From NCBI GenBank assembly GCA_902799855.1, contig CADCCA010000027.1:1-25600 (forward strand): a stretch of 25,600 nucleotides of DNA, given 5' to 3'. Every line of letters starts with the position of its first letter. The stretch's first letter is position 1. The position numbers and the translations under genes are program-made. This stretch comes from an uncultured Erysipelotrichaceae bacterium (lineage in GTDB: Bacteria > Bacillota_I > Bacilli_A > RFN20 > CAG-826). Below, one piece after another: positions 1 through 7,640 of this stretch. The notes beneath the pieces were generated by a model. The model was not told the DNA's origin and did not search any database. It worked only from the letters and a program-made list of their open reading frames with translations.

Positions 1-583
1 TGTTTTCAAAACCCTTCATCGCTTTATTAATAATGGATGTTTTACCAGAGGTAGAATTACCGATCATGTAAACGTCATGGCCTTTACGGACATTATTAAT
101 AGCGTCGATATATTCCTTTGGATCAATCTTATTGGAATTGCCAACTAAACGGATGGAAGCGGCTTTGATGCCGTATTCTGCAAATCTTTCGCTTAAGTAA
201 GCAATTAATGATTCATCTTTGATGCTTTGTGGGAATAAATCGCGTTTTGTGCCAAGAACTGTTACTTTAAGCTTCTTAACTTTGCTGGCGATTTCCTTAT
301 TTAATGTACCATTAAAGGAGAATAAATCGACAACCCAAACGATGTAAGCATCTGTAGCAACAGCATCATCAAGTATTTTTAATACTTCTTGGTCAACTTC
401 TTGATCTAGTTCGCTGTTATTAAACGCTTTCATAGTTTCGAAGCATTTATCGCAATAAATGATTTGGATTGGCGTCGCTCTGTTGAGTGATTCCGGGATG
501 ATATAGCCTTTTTCATTTGGCTTATCGCATTGCAAAATTGCACCACAGTGGTAACAACGCAAGACTCTTCTAAATTTTCCCAT
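1..583 (-). CDS. yqeH: YqeH, circularly permuted ribosome-biogenesis GTPase (3' end beyond window)
   Basis: This is the N-terminal 194 residues of a YqeH-type GTPase; the gene continues past the left edge. My translation starts MGKFRRVLRCYHC and shows a four-cysteine zinc site (C10, C13, C44, C47). An NKxD-like G4 motif (GTKRD) comes before the P-loop GNSTSGKTS, which is the permuted G4-G5-G1 order typical of YqeH. In this family the protein binds the small ribosomal subunit and helps its assembly. The ATG is at 581-583, preceded by GGAGAA, and it overlaps the last codons of yqeG by 14 bases; the yqeG-yqeH pair is conserved in Bacilli. G4 has Thr in place of the usual Asn, a tolerated variant. 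G3 and the C-terminal domain are not visible. Confidence 0.93.
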   Translation of the reverse strand, partial: MGKFRRVLRCYHCGAILQCDKPNEKGYIIPESLNRATPIQIIYCDKCFETMKAFNNSELDQEVDQEVLKILDDAVATDAYIVWVVDLFSFNGTLNKEIASKVKKLKVTVLGTKRDLFPQSIKDESLIAYLSERFAEYGIKAASIRLVGNSNKIDPKEYIDAINNVRKGHDVYMIGNSTSGKTSIINKAMKGFEN

Positions 584-1103
584 ATTTAGTTCTCCAATCT
601 GGCAATCTGCCTTTTTTTCTTAGATGTTTTCTAATCGGTCTATCGAGTAGACGGTTGAAATGTGTCGTGAATTGATCTTCTTTAACGACTTTTTCAGTGA
701 GTAATACACGAATATGCGCTCCACGAGCGGCCAAAACGTCAGTCATGAGTTGGTCTCCGACAAGCATTGTTTCCTCCGCTTTAACGCCTTTTTCTTGAAT
801 GAACTTTCTGATTCGTCTAGAAAATGGCTTGCGTGCGCTATAAATACATCCAACATTCGCCTTATCAGCGTATCCCTTTACGCGCTTCTCACGATTATTA
901 GAAACGATGATCGGTTCAACCCCCGTATCTCTGATACTCTTTATCTTTTCAACCGCTCTTTCTGTAGGAATGCGGCAACGATAACTATCAAGAGTGTTAT
1001 CTAAATCGATAAGTAAGAGCTTAATTCCATTTTGACTATAGAAGTCGCTTGGTACCTCATATATCGATTGAGCATGAGCAAAGGGGATGAATCTTTTGAA
1101 CAT
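570..1103 (-). CDS. yqeG: YqeG, HAD-superfamily (IIIA) phosphatase
   Basis: This 177-residue protein has the HAD phosphatase motifs in order: DLDNT with D33 and D35 (motif I), SNN at 68-70 (motif II), the lysine in ARKPF (K92, motif III) and VGDQLMTD with D117 and D122 (motif IV). Length and the N-terminal FIPFAHAQSIYEV stretch fit the YqeG family, which is usually encoded next to yqeH. The physiological substrate is not established; phosphatidylglycerophosphate phosphatase activity is known for related proteins. The ATG at 1101-1103 has no visible Shine-Dalgarno sequence; the upstream bases are pure A/T. The gene overlaps yqeH by 14 bases, so the two are probably translationally coupled. Confidence 0.92.
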   Translation of the reverse strand: MFKRFIPFAHAQSIYEVPSDFYSQNGIKLLLIDLDNTLDSYRCRIPTERAVEKIKSIRDTGVEPIIVSNNREKRVKGYADKANVGCIYSARKPFSRRIRKFIQEKGVKAEETMLVGDQLMTDVLAARGAHIRVLLTEKVVKEDQFTTHFNRLLDRPIRKHLRKKGRLPDWRTKYGKI

Positions 1104-1140
1104 ATTTATATAAATATTCTAACGTAAAACCGCTAATAAT

Positions 1141-1165
1141 GTGAGAAGAAATATTTCATTCTCAC
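1141..1165. repeat. Inverted repeat upstream of yqeG
   Basis: GTGAGAA at 1141-1147 and TTCTCAC at 1159-1165 are perfect inverted arms, and the interior GAAAT/ATTTC extends the symmetry with one extra base. It lies 38 bases before the yqeG start. It could be an operator or an mRNA hairpin; no run of T follows it on the minus strand, so it is unlikely to be a terminator. The rest of the roughly 200-base gap between yqeG and parC (1104-1304) is A/T-rich with no gene I can support. Confidence 0.45.
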
Positions 1166-1246
1166 AACATTTTTCAAAAAGACTCAATGTAATTCGAGAT
1201 GACTATAAAAGTAATTTACTAATTTGAATTAGATATAAATGCAATA

Positions 1247-1263
1247 ATAAAACAAAGTTTTAT
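1247..1263 (-). terminator. Weak candidate terminator after parC
   Basis: ATAAAAC and GTTTTAT form a 7-base-pair stem with a 3-base loop, about 40 bases after the parC stop. The stem is almost all A/T and the following T-run is broken, so it is only a weak candidate. No better terminator is visible in this gap. Confidence 0.25.
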
Positions 1264-1304
1264 AAACTACTAATAATATACTAGACATTTACCAGTATTT
1301 AAAA

Positions 1305-3938
1305 CTAGTCATCAAGATCGTCAAAGATGGAAATTTGCTCAAATCCTTCTTTTTCTTCCTTCTTTGGAGCAGGAATTTCTTGTTCAAATTCGTTTTGAGT
1401 TTCATCTTCTTGTGGCACTAAAACAGGTTTTTCTTTGACAAGAACTGGATGTGAAACAGTGTCTTTATTGACTACGTCAATAACACCATCAAGGACATTC
1501 TCGACTGTTGCTTTACTTGGAATATCAATGTTCTTTTTAGCGTATTTATCTAAATCTGAGAGATAGAAATTATCTAAATCAAAGGTGAAATATGTATTAT
1601 CGTTGAGGAAAAGATTTATTTTTAATAAATCTTGTTTCGAATCAATCTTAAAGGCTCCTACAACTGTGTGAATATCGCTTTTGAAGAATGGCATGACTTG
1701 GGTAGTTTTGCCCAATCTAGCGGTTAAATTCACGTGTGCATTATCGAAAATACGATAATGACCTCTATCGGTAAATAAAGCAACTTTGCTCTTTTCTTCT
1801 TCGTCAAAGGCGATTAAAGAAACAGCGAAGTTTTTGCCTAAACCTGCCACAGATTTCACGCCACCAGCTTTGCTACCGAGGATGGATAATTCGTTTTCAT
1901 TGAAGTAGGTAACATAACCATTACTTGTTACAACAAGTAAATTACTGTTTCCGGATAAGACTTGGACATCAACCACTTCATCCTCATTCAATAAACGCAT
2001 ATTGCGTATTGGGCGCGAGCGTTTTCCTTTTTCTATAAAATTAAGAGGCATACGCTTAATTTGACCAAATTTAGTCAAAATGCCCAAATAAATGTCATCT
2101 CTGAAATCACTGACAGCGATACCTTTGATGATCTTTTCGCCTGACGCTAAGGTGGAGAAGACGTTTAAATGGTTACCTTCATCTTTCCATCTTGTCTCAC
2201 TAATCTTGTGAACAGGAACGCAAATATAGTTTCCTTGATTTGTAAAACAAATCAAATAATCGGTTGTATTGAGTAGTCCAGCCCCAACAAGTTCATCTCC
2301 ATCTTTTAAGCCGGGGAGATAATTATCAGTGCTGCTACGATACGATTTTAATGTGGAACGTTTAACGTAACCATCACGTGTTAAAGCCACCATAACATCA
2401 TCTTTAGCGATTAATTCACGCTTATCAATTGGGGCAACTTCTTGTTTTTCTTGAATTTGTGTACGACGGTCATCACCATACTTATCAGCGATGGCTTTTA
2501 GTTCACGAACTAAAACACGGTTTAATTTGCTCTCATCTTCTAAGATTCCTTTAAGGGTTTCAATATCTTTGATGAGCATTTCTTTTTCTTTTTCTAATGT
2601 CACTTCATCAGTATGGCTTAATTTATAAAGCGGCATTGTCACAATTGCTTCAGCTTGTTCATTCGAGAAGCCATAACGATTCATTAAATTAATCTTGGAA
2701 TCGGCTTTATCTTTGCTCTTTTTAATGATTTCAACGATATCATTAATGTTAATTGAAGCATAGATAAGACCTTCAACAATGTGAAGTCTAGCACTGAATT
2801 TTTCTAAATCAAATTGACTCTTCCTTGTAACAACTTCCACTTGGTGAGCGATATAAGCATCGATATATGTGAGGAGGTTTAAAGTTCTTGGACGGCCATC
2901 AACAATCGCTACCATATTCGTAGAATATGAAGAGACTAAACCAGTCTTATTCATTAAGTATTGAAGGAGAAGATCGCATTTAGCGTCTTTCTTGCAATCG
3001 ATAACGATTCTAATGCCTTTCCAGTCACTTTCATCTCTCACTTCTAAAAGACCATCAACGGCCTTAGAGTGGACGATTTTATCAATTTCAAAAACCAACT
3101 GGTTTTTCTGTGTTTTATATGGGATTTCTGTGATGATAATTTGTTGATTGTCTTTATTTTGGACGATTTCTGTCTTACTAGCGATTTCGATACGTCCACG
3201 ACCAGTTAAATAGATGTTTTTAAGACCTTCTGATTCATAAATAATGCCACCACCAGGGAAATCTGGACCTAAGACAAATTGCATTAAATCTTCAACGGTT
3301 GCAGTCTTATGGCCGATACGATAAACGATAGCATTTGTGATTTCTCTAAGGTTATGAGGTGGGATTTCTGTTGCTAAAGCAACAGCAATACCTTCAGTAC
3401 CATTGACAAAGAGATTTGGGAATCTCGCTGGAAGGACAATTGGTTCTAATTCTGTATCGTCGAAGTTTAGCTGCATATCAACAGTCTTTTTGTCGATATC
3501 ACGCACTAATTCGTTGCTTAATTCACTTAGTCTAGATTCGGTATAACGATAAGCCGCTGGTGAGTCGCCATCAATACTACCGTTATTGCCTTGGAAGTCG
3601 ATCAATGGATAGCGAACTTTCCAATCTTGGCTCATACGAGCCAATGCCTCATAAATTGATGTATCACCATGTGGGTGGAAAGTACCCATAACCGCACCAA
3701 CAGTATGAGCACATTTTCTGGTTGGTTTATTAAAGACGTTGTTATTTCTATACATGGTAAAGACGATACGTCTTTGAACTGGTTTTAAGCCATCTCTTAC
3801 ATCAGGAATAGCACGGTCTTGAATAACGTATTTGGCATAGGTGGCATAACGATCACCCATTACATCTTCCATTGGCTGAATGGAGATATTCTCAGCGTAA
3901 TTTTCTTCGACTAAATCTATCTTTTTTGTTCTAGCCAT
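1305..3938 (-). CDS. parC: DNA topoisomerase IV subunit A (ParC)
   Basis: ParC forms the cleavage-religation half of topoisomerase IV, which decatenates daughter chromosomes. The N-terminal breakage-reunion domain starts near residue 25; the active tyrosine is Y132 in AAYRYTESRLS. The quinolone-interacting stretch HPHGDTSIYEALARM (88-102) has Thr93 and Glu97 at the two classical positions. The C-terminal half carries degenerate beta-pinwheel blades and lacks a GyrA box (QRRGGxG), which supports ParC over GyrA. At 877 residues it is longer than usual because of an acidic tail after about residue 820 that ends EQISIFDDLDD. The ATG has GAAGGAGG eight or nine bases upstream, inside the last codons of parE, and starts three bases after the parE stop, so the two are co-translated. 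Confidence 0.97.
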   Translation of the reverse strand: MARTKKIDLVEENYAENISIQPMEDVMGDRYATYAKYVIQDRAIPDVRDGLKPVQRRIVFTMYRNNNVFNKPTRKCAHTVGAVMGTFHPHGDTSIYEALARMSQDWKVRYPLIDFQGNNGSIDGDSPAAYRYTESRLSELSNELVRDIDKKTVDMQLNFDDTELEPIVLPARFPNLFVNGTEGIAVALATEIPPHNLREITNAIVYRIGHKTATVEDLMQFVLGPDFPGGGIIYESEGLKNIYLTGRGRIEIASKTEIVQNKDNQQIIITEIPYKTQKNQLVFEIDKIVHSKAVDGLLEVRDESDWKGIRIVIDCKKDAKCDLLLQYLMNKTGLVSSYSTNMVAIVDGRPRTLNLLTYIDAYIAHQVEVVTRKSQFDLEKFSARLHIVEGLIYASININDIVEIIKKSKDKADSKINLMNRYGFSNEQAEAIVTMPLYKLSHTDEVTLEKEKEMLIKDIETLKGILEDESKLNRVLVRELKAIADKYGDDRRTQIQEKQEVAPIDKRELIAKDDVMVALTRDGYVKRSTLKSYRSSTDNYLPGLKDGDELVGAGLLNTTDYLICFTNQGNYICVPVHKISETRWKDEGNHLNVFSTLASGEKIIKGIAVSDFRDDIYLGILTKFGQIKRMPLNFIEKGKRSRPIRNMRLLNEDEVVDVQVLSGNSNLLVVTSNGYVTYFNENELSILGSKAGGVKSVAGLGKNFAVSLIAFDEEEKSKVALFTDRGHYRIFDNAHVNLTARLGKTTQVMPFFKSDIHTVVGAFKIDSKQDLLKINLFLNDNTYFTFDLDNFYLSDLDKYAKKNIDIPSKATVENVLDGVIDVVNKDTVSHPVLVKEKPVLVPQEDETQNEFEQEIPAPKKEEKEGFEQISIFDDLDD

Positions 3939-3941
3939 CGC

Positions 3942-5828
3942 TTACTTTACCTCCTTCATGAAAGAATCTACTTTGTTGAAATCAACGTTTTCTTCAACCC
4001 AAGCACGACGAATAGAAGTATCTCTACCCATCAAAACGTTAACACGTTTTTCGACAAGAATTGGATCTTCAATATCCACTTGGATTAATAGTCTAGTTCT
4101 TGGATCCATTGTGGTTTCTTTTAACTGAATAGCGTCCATTTCACCAAGACCTTTATAACGGCTGACTTTATAACCGCCACCGACTTTCTTTTTCGCTGCT
4201 TCTAGGCCTTCATCATCCCAAGCGTATTCTTGGATAACGCGTTTACCGTCTTCTTTGAAGACGCGGTATAAAGGTGGAACAGCAATAAAGACTTGAATAT
4301 GTGCACCATCGGTATCAGCATCGGTCATGATGATGATCTTGCCGTATTTGATATCTTCTAAGTCAAAACTTTGTCCAAAACCCGCTCCAATTGTGTTAAT
4401 AATGGTCGCGATTTCTTCGTTGTGAACTAATTTATCGATGGAAATTGAATCTGTATTAAGCGGTTTACCACGTAGTGGTAAGATGGCTTGATGTAAACGA
4501 TCTCTACCTTTTTTAGCAGTACCACCAGCAGAATCACCTTCTACGATGAATAATTCGTTTTTGGCGTAATCTTTACTCTGAGCAGGCGTTAATTTATCGG
4601 ATAAAATGACATCTTGTTTGGTCTTTTTACTGCTACGTGCTTCTTCTTTGGCTTTTCTTGCCGCTAAACGGGCAGTTTGAGAAGCGATACATTTATTGAT
4701 TAAATTGATGGCGAATTCTTTGTTCTCAGTAAGATAATAAGTAAACTTATTATAAATGAAATTTGAGACGACAGAAGTCGCTTGAGGAGTGCCTAATTTT
4801 CCTTTTGTTTGGCCTTCAAATTCAAGGAGAGCTTCTGGGATTTTTAAGGAAATAACCGCGGTTAAACCTTCACGAATATCACTACCTTCGAGCTTTTTAC
4901 CACGTAATAATTTGTAATTTTCCGCAAAATCATTAACAGCTTTGGTGATGCCAGCTCTAAAACCGGTTTCGTGAGTGCCACCATCTCTTGTTCTTACGTT
5001 ATTAACGTAAGAATAGATTGTTTCATTGTAGTCTTCGTTACAATATTGAAGAGCAATTTCGATATCAATTTGAGTCTCACTATCAGTATCAGAAAAGTTG
5101 ATTACATCAGATAAAGCGTTCTTATTTGAATTGATGTTATTGATGTATTCAACAAGGCCGTTTTCATATAAAAAGTTTTGATTCTGTCCTGTTTTTTCGT
5201 CAATCAAGACAAATTCAACACCCTTCATAAGGAAGGCGGATTCTTGTAAGTGACTTGCGATTGTATCCCACTTAAACTCAACTGTGCTAAAAATGGTTGA
5301 ATCTGGTTTAAAACGCACATATGTACCATGCTTTTTGGTCGTTCCAACAACTTCGAGAGGGACGACCAAATTACCACCATTTTCAAATCTAATGTGGTAA
5401 ATATTGCCATTTTGATAGACATTTATGTCTATCCATTCACTTAAAGCGTTAGTGACGGAAGCACCAACGCCGTGTAAACCTGCTGCGGATTTATAGACAG
5501 CGTTATTAAATTTACCACCGGCGTGAAGCTCAGTAAAAACGACTTCGACCGCAGGTCGACCAGTCTCTTTATTGATGCCAACAGGAATACCACGACCTTC
5601 GTCAAGAACACTGATAGAACCATCTTTGTGCATAGTTACTGTGATCTTTTTGCCATATCCAGAAAGGGCTTCGTCAACACTATTATCGACTACTTCCCAC
5701 ACTAAATGATGTAAACCAGCAGCGTTAGTTGAGCCAATGTACATGGCTGGTCTTTTTCTAACGCCTTCAAGACCTTTCATGACGTGAATATCGTCAGCTG
5801 TATAAGTTGTTTTTGTGGTAATAGGCAC
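3942..5828 (-). CDS. parE: DNA topoisomerase IV subunit B (ParE), with an in-frame deletion in TOPRIM
   Basis: ParE is the ATPase subunit of topoisomerase IV. Visible are the GHKL ATPase motifs (EVVDNSVDEA near 45-54, DEGRGIP near 76-82, GLHGVGASVTNALS), EFEGQTKGKLGT, and the TOPRIM motifs EGDSAGG (430-436) and DADTD (503-507). TAKKGRDR rather than the GyrB form and the adjacent parC indicate ParE. I prefer the GTG at 5826-5828 (628 residues) because GGAG lies nine bases before it; an in-frame TTG at 5844-5846 would add six residues but has no ribosome site. Directly after GAHIQV (V513) the sequence jumps to FIAVPPLY, missing about 19 residues that are highly conserved in the family (see findings). 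Confidence 0.95.
   Translation of the reverse strand: MPITTKTTYTADDIHVMKGLEGVRKRPAMYIGSTNAAGLHHLVWEVVDNSVDEALSGYGKKITVTMHKDGSISVLDEGRGIPVGINKETGRPAVEVVFTELHAGGKFNNAVYKSAAGLHGVGASVTNALSEWIDINVYQNGNIYHIRFENGGNLVVPLEVVGTTKKHGTYVRFKPDSTIFSTVEFKWDTIASHLQESAFLMKGVEFVLIDEKTGQNQNFLYENGLVEYINNINSNKNALSDVINFSDTDSETQIDIEIALQYCNEDYNETIYSYVNNVRTRDGGTHETGFRAGITKAVNDFAENYKLLRGKKLEGSDIREGLTAVISLKIPEALLEFEGQTKGKLGTPQATSVVSNFIYNKFTYYLTENKEFAINLINKCIASQTARLAARKAKEEARSSKKTKQDVILSDKLTPAQSKDYAKNELFIVEGDSAGGTAKKGRDRLHQAILPLRGKPLNTDSISIDKLVHNEEIATIINTIGAGFGQSFDLEDIKYGKIIIMTDADTDGAHIQVFIAVPPLYRVFKEDGKRVIQEYAWDDEGLEAAKKKVGGGYKVSRYKGLGEMDAIQLKETTMDPRTRLLIQVDIEDPILVEKRVNVLMGRDTSIRRAWVEENVDFNKVDSFMKEVK
4287..4294 (-). 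other. Junction of an apparent 57-base in-frame deletion in parE
   Basis: Compared with remembered ParE/GyrB sequences, the segment between GAHIQV and FIALPPLY (a conserved helix with a TFFxxYMKPL-like core) is absent. The junction reads AAGTCTTT on the coding strand. Codons for the missing ends (QV-L and KV-F) could both read AAGTCTT, so a short direct repeat could explain the loss. Confidence 0.7.
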
Positions 5829-5852
5829 TATGTTTTTCTCCGTCAAGACTTA

Positions 5853-5858
5853 ATTATA
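5853..5858 (-). promoter_or_regulatory. Candidate -10 box of the parE-parC promoter
   Basis: A perfect TATAAT lies on the minus strand, 24 bases before the preferred GTG start, which would give a leader of about 18 bases containing the GGAG ribosome site. No good -35 box is seen at the right spacing. Confidence 0.5.
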
Positions 5859-5869
5859 TACAAATTAAG

Positions 5870-5897
5870 TTGCAAATATAAAGCGTTTTAGTAGAAT
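5870..5897 (+). promoter_or_regulatory. plsY promoter
   Basis: TTGCAA (5870-5875) and TAGAAT (5892-5897) are separated by 16 bases and lie about 28 bases before the plsY start. The region overlaps the parE promoter in the short divergent gap. Confidence 0.55.
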
Positions 5898-5924
5898 TAA
5901 AAATGTAATTTCGGAGGAAGAAAA

Positions 5925-6716
5925 ATGAATATATTAGTTAATATATTAGTCGCTATCGCTTGTGTAATTATTGGTTACCTCTTAGGAAGCGCTAATATCT
6001 CTATTCCTTTGGGAAAAATGATATTTAAACAAGATCCAAGAGAATACGGATCACATAATTGCGGTGCAACAAACTGCGGAAGATTATGGGGTAAAAAGTA
6101 CTTCTTCATCGTTTTCTTCTTTGATGTGTTTAAAACTATCGCTTCTCTTTACATTTGTTGGGCTGTTCTAACATTCATTCCAATGCATGAAGGTCACGCT
6201 TTAATGCCAGAAGTCTATGCTATGCATAGAGGTGATCCTGCTGAGATAGGTCAATTCATTATTCAATGGCCAGTTTATTGGTTAGCTTGTGTTGGTGCAG
6301 TTTTAGGAAACATCTTTCCATTATTCATTAAGTTTAAGGGCGGAAAAGCTGCTTCTACATATCTCGGTGTCACCATTACTACCTCTTGGGGTTTCACCAT
6401 TGTCGGTATTATTTCTTATTTCAGCGTTTTATTTAAGAGTAGATATGTCTCCCTTTCATCCATGATTTGTGGCATATGTAATGTCATAGTTACTTGGATC
6501 TGGGCCATCTTATTAATGCTCAAGGTCATCCCTACAAATTTGATCTGTATGCTTAACTGGGCACCGATTCTTTATTGCAATTATGTCTACGCTATTGTGA
6601 TGACAATTTTGGTGGCAATTATGATTATTAGACACCACGAAAACATCGGTAGAATTAAGGCTGGAACCGAAAGAAAAGTCCATTGGATGGATAGGAAAAA
6701 ACAAGTAGAAAATTAG
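5925..6716 (+). CDS. plsY: Acyl-phosphate:glycerol-3-phosphate acyltransferase PlsY
   Basis: PlsY is a membrane enzyme that transfers an acyl chain from acyl-phosphate to glycerol-3-phosphate, the first step of phospholipid synthesis in most Gram-positives. Three family motifs are visible: GSANISIPLGK (21-31) with DPREYGSHNCGATN (37-50), FPLFIKFKGGKAAST (131-145), and RHHENIGRIKAGTE near the C-terminus. Several hydrophobic helices alternate between them. The protein has 263 residues where about 200 is usual; the extra length includes a hydrophilic stretch at about 86-113 and a longer segment before the last helix. GSHN replaces the usual GSGN. The start is firm: GGAGG at 5913-5917, seven bases before the ATG. 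The gene is a single plus-strand unit between two minus-strand operons. Confidence 0.95.
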   Translation: MNILVNILVAIACVIIGYLLGSANISIPLGKMIFKQDPREYGSHNCGATNCGRLWGKKYFFIVFFFDVFKTIASLYICWAVLTFIPMHEGHALMPEVYAMHRGDPAEIGQFIIQWPVYWLACVGAVLGNIFPLFIKFKGGKAASTYLGVTITTSWGFTIVGIISYFSVLFKSRYVSLSSMICGICNVIVTWIWAILLMLKVIPTNLICMLNWAPILYCNYVYAIVMTILVAIMIIRHHENIGRIKAGTERKVHWMDRKKQVEN

Positions 6717-6744
6717 TAGAGTTAATACTTTGTATTACAAATTA

Positions 6745-6775
6745 AAAGCACTCGTGATGAGTGCTTTATTTTTTG
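6745..6775. terminator. Rho-independent terminator, plsY / yneF
   Basis: AAAGCACTC (6745-6753) and GAGTGCTTT (6759-6767) form a perfect 9-base-pair stem with a 5-base loop, followed on the plus strand by ATTTTTTT. On the minus strand the stem is followed by TTTTAAT, so it may also stop transcripts leaving yneF. It sits exactly between two convergent genes. Confidence 0.9.
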
Positions 6776-6784
6776 TCTGTTTTT

Positions 6785-7009
6785 TTACTTGTTTGAGTTC
6801 ATGTTGCGCATGATTTCTCTAATCTGTTTTTCACTTGGTGTACGACCCATGCTTCTAAACATTGCGCGAATCATTTTCTCGTTAACAGGTGGGTTTTCTT
6901 TGAGTTGTTTTTGGAAGATGTAACGGGTGATAAAGAAGCCCGCAACACCACCACCAATAAGAGCGAGAACTAGGAACAAGATGAATTGCCAAATTGCGAT
7001 TTCAAACAT
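6785..7009 (-). CDS. yneF: YneF family (UPF0154) small membrane protein
   Basis: This 74-residue protein has one N-terminal membrane helix (about 7-29) followed by a short basic cytoplasmic tail with the family pattern NPPVNEKMIRAMFRSMGRTPSEKQIREIM. This matches UPF0154/YneF, whose function is unknown. The ATG has AGGAG seven bases upstream, overlapping the efp stop codon, so it is probably the last gene of the efp transcript. Confidence 0.9.
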   Translation of the reverse strand: MFEIAIWQFILFLVLALIGGGVAGFFITRYIFQKQLKENPPVNEKMIRAMFRSMGRTPSEKQIREIMRNMNSNK

Positions 7010-7019
7010 GTTCTATCTC

Positions 7020-7577
7020 CTAGGCTCTGCCGTCGTATTCGCCTGTGTCTGTGCGAACTAAGACTTCTTCGCCTTCTTCGATGAATAATGGCACTCTAAC
7101 AACTAAACCTGTTTCTAATGTGGCTGGCTTTGTTGGTTTGTTAACTGTGTCACCTCTAACGCCTGGATCACATTGTGTAATCTTTAAAGAAACTTTAGCT
7201 GGTAAGTTAACACCGAGGATTTCGCCTTCATAAGAAGTGATTTCCACGACTTCGTCGCCTTTAAGGAATTGTTTTTCCCATTGGAGACGTTCAACTGGGA
7301 TTTCCACTTGATCATATGTTTCTTGATCCATGAATACTAAGAAATCGCCACTATCATAAAGATATTGCATTTGTCTTTTATCAAGACGAACGTTATCAAC
7401 CATATAACCACTGTTACGTGCTAATTCGTTGATTGTGCCTGTACGCACGTTTTTGACTTTGACCTTAGCGACCATCTTTCTCATCGCTGTTTTGTTGAGT
7501 AAGATGTCTAAAACTTGATAAAGGTTACCTTCATCAATGAAGTAATTGCCTGGTCTTAATTCTGTAACATTAACCAT
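7020..7577 (-). CDS. efp: Elongation factor P (non-canonical tip loop)
   Basis: EF-P binds between the ribosomal P and E sites and relieves stalling at proline runs. The 185 residues cover the KOW-like N-terminal domain and two OB domains; LETGLVVRVPLFIEEGEEVLVRTDTGEYDGRA is the typical C-terminus. Aligned without gaps to Bacillus EF-P, the tip loop that normally reads PGKG is TAMR at 30-33, so the modified Lys32 is Met32, with Lys29, Arg33 and Lys34 nearby. The ATG has AAAGGA about 11 bases upstream. It has its own promoter and appears to be followed by yneF in one transcript. Confidence 0.95.
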   Translation of the reverse strand: MVNVTELRPGNYFIDEGNLYQVLDILLNKTAMRKMVAKVKVKNVRTGTINELARNSGYMVDNVRLDKRQMQYLYDSGDFLVFMDQETYDQVEIPVERLQWEKQFLKGDEVVEITSYEGEILGVNLPAKVSLKITQCDPGVRGDTVNKPTKPATLETGLVVRVPLFIEEGEEVLVRTDTGEYDGRA

Positions 7578-7611
7578 AAATTTATATTTCCTTTCAATAA
7601 ATTCCTTGAAT

Positions 7612-7639
7612 ATTATAACAAATATTCATTATTTGACAA
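7612..7639 (-). promoter_or_regulatory. efp promoter
   Basis: On the minus strand TTGTCA (7634-7639) and TATAAT (7612-7617) are 16 bases apart, and TG one base before the -10 makes it an extended -10 box. The predicted transcript starts about 28 bases before the efp ATG. Confidence 0.8.
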
Positions 7640-7640
7640 A

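Noticed and set aside
714..1004. Plus-strand open frame opposite yqeG
   Set aside because: It is a shadow of a clear HAD phosphatase and resembles no protein I know; the same holds for the other frames opposite or inside parE, efp, ispG, dnaK and dnaJ.
3640..3680. Thr93 at the quinolone-interacting position of ParC as a resistance mutation
   Set aside because: Thr occurs naturally at this position in various bacteria; without relatives it cannot be called a mutation.
1305..5828. parE-parC read as gyrB-gyrA
   Set aside because: No GyrA box is present in the A subunit, and the B subunit has TAKKGRDR and the ParE gene order; ParE/ParC fits better.
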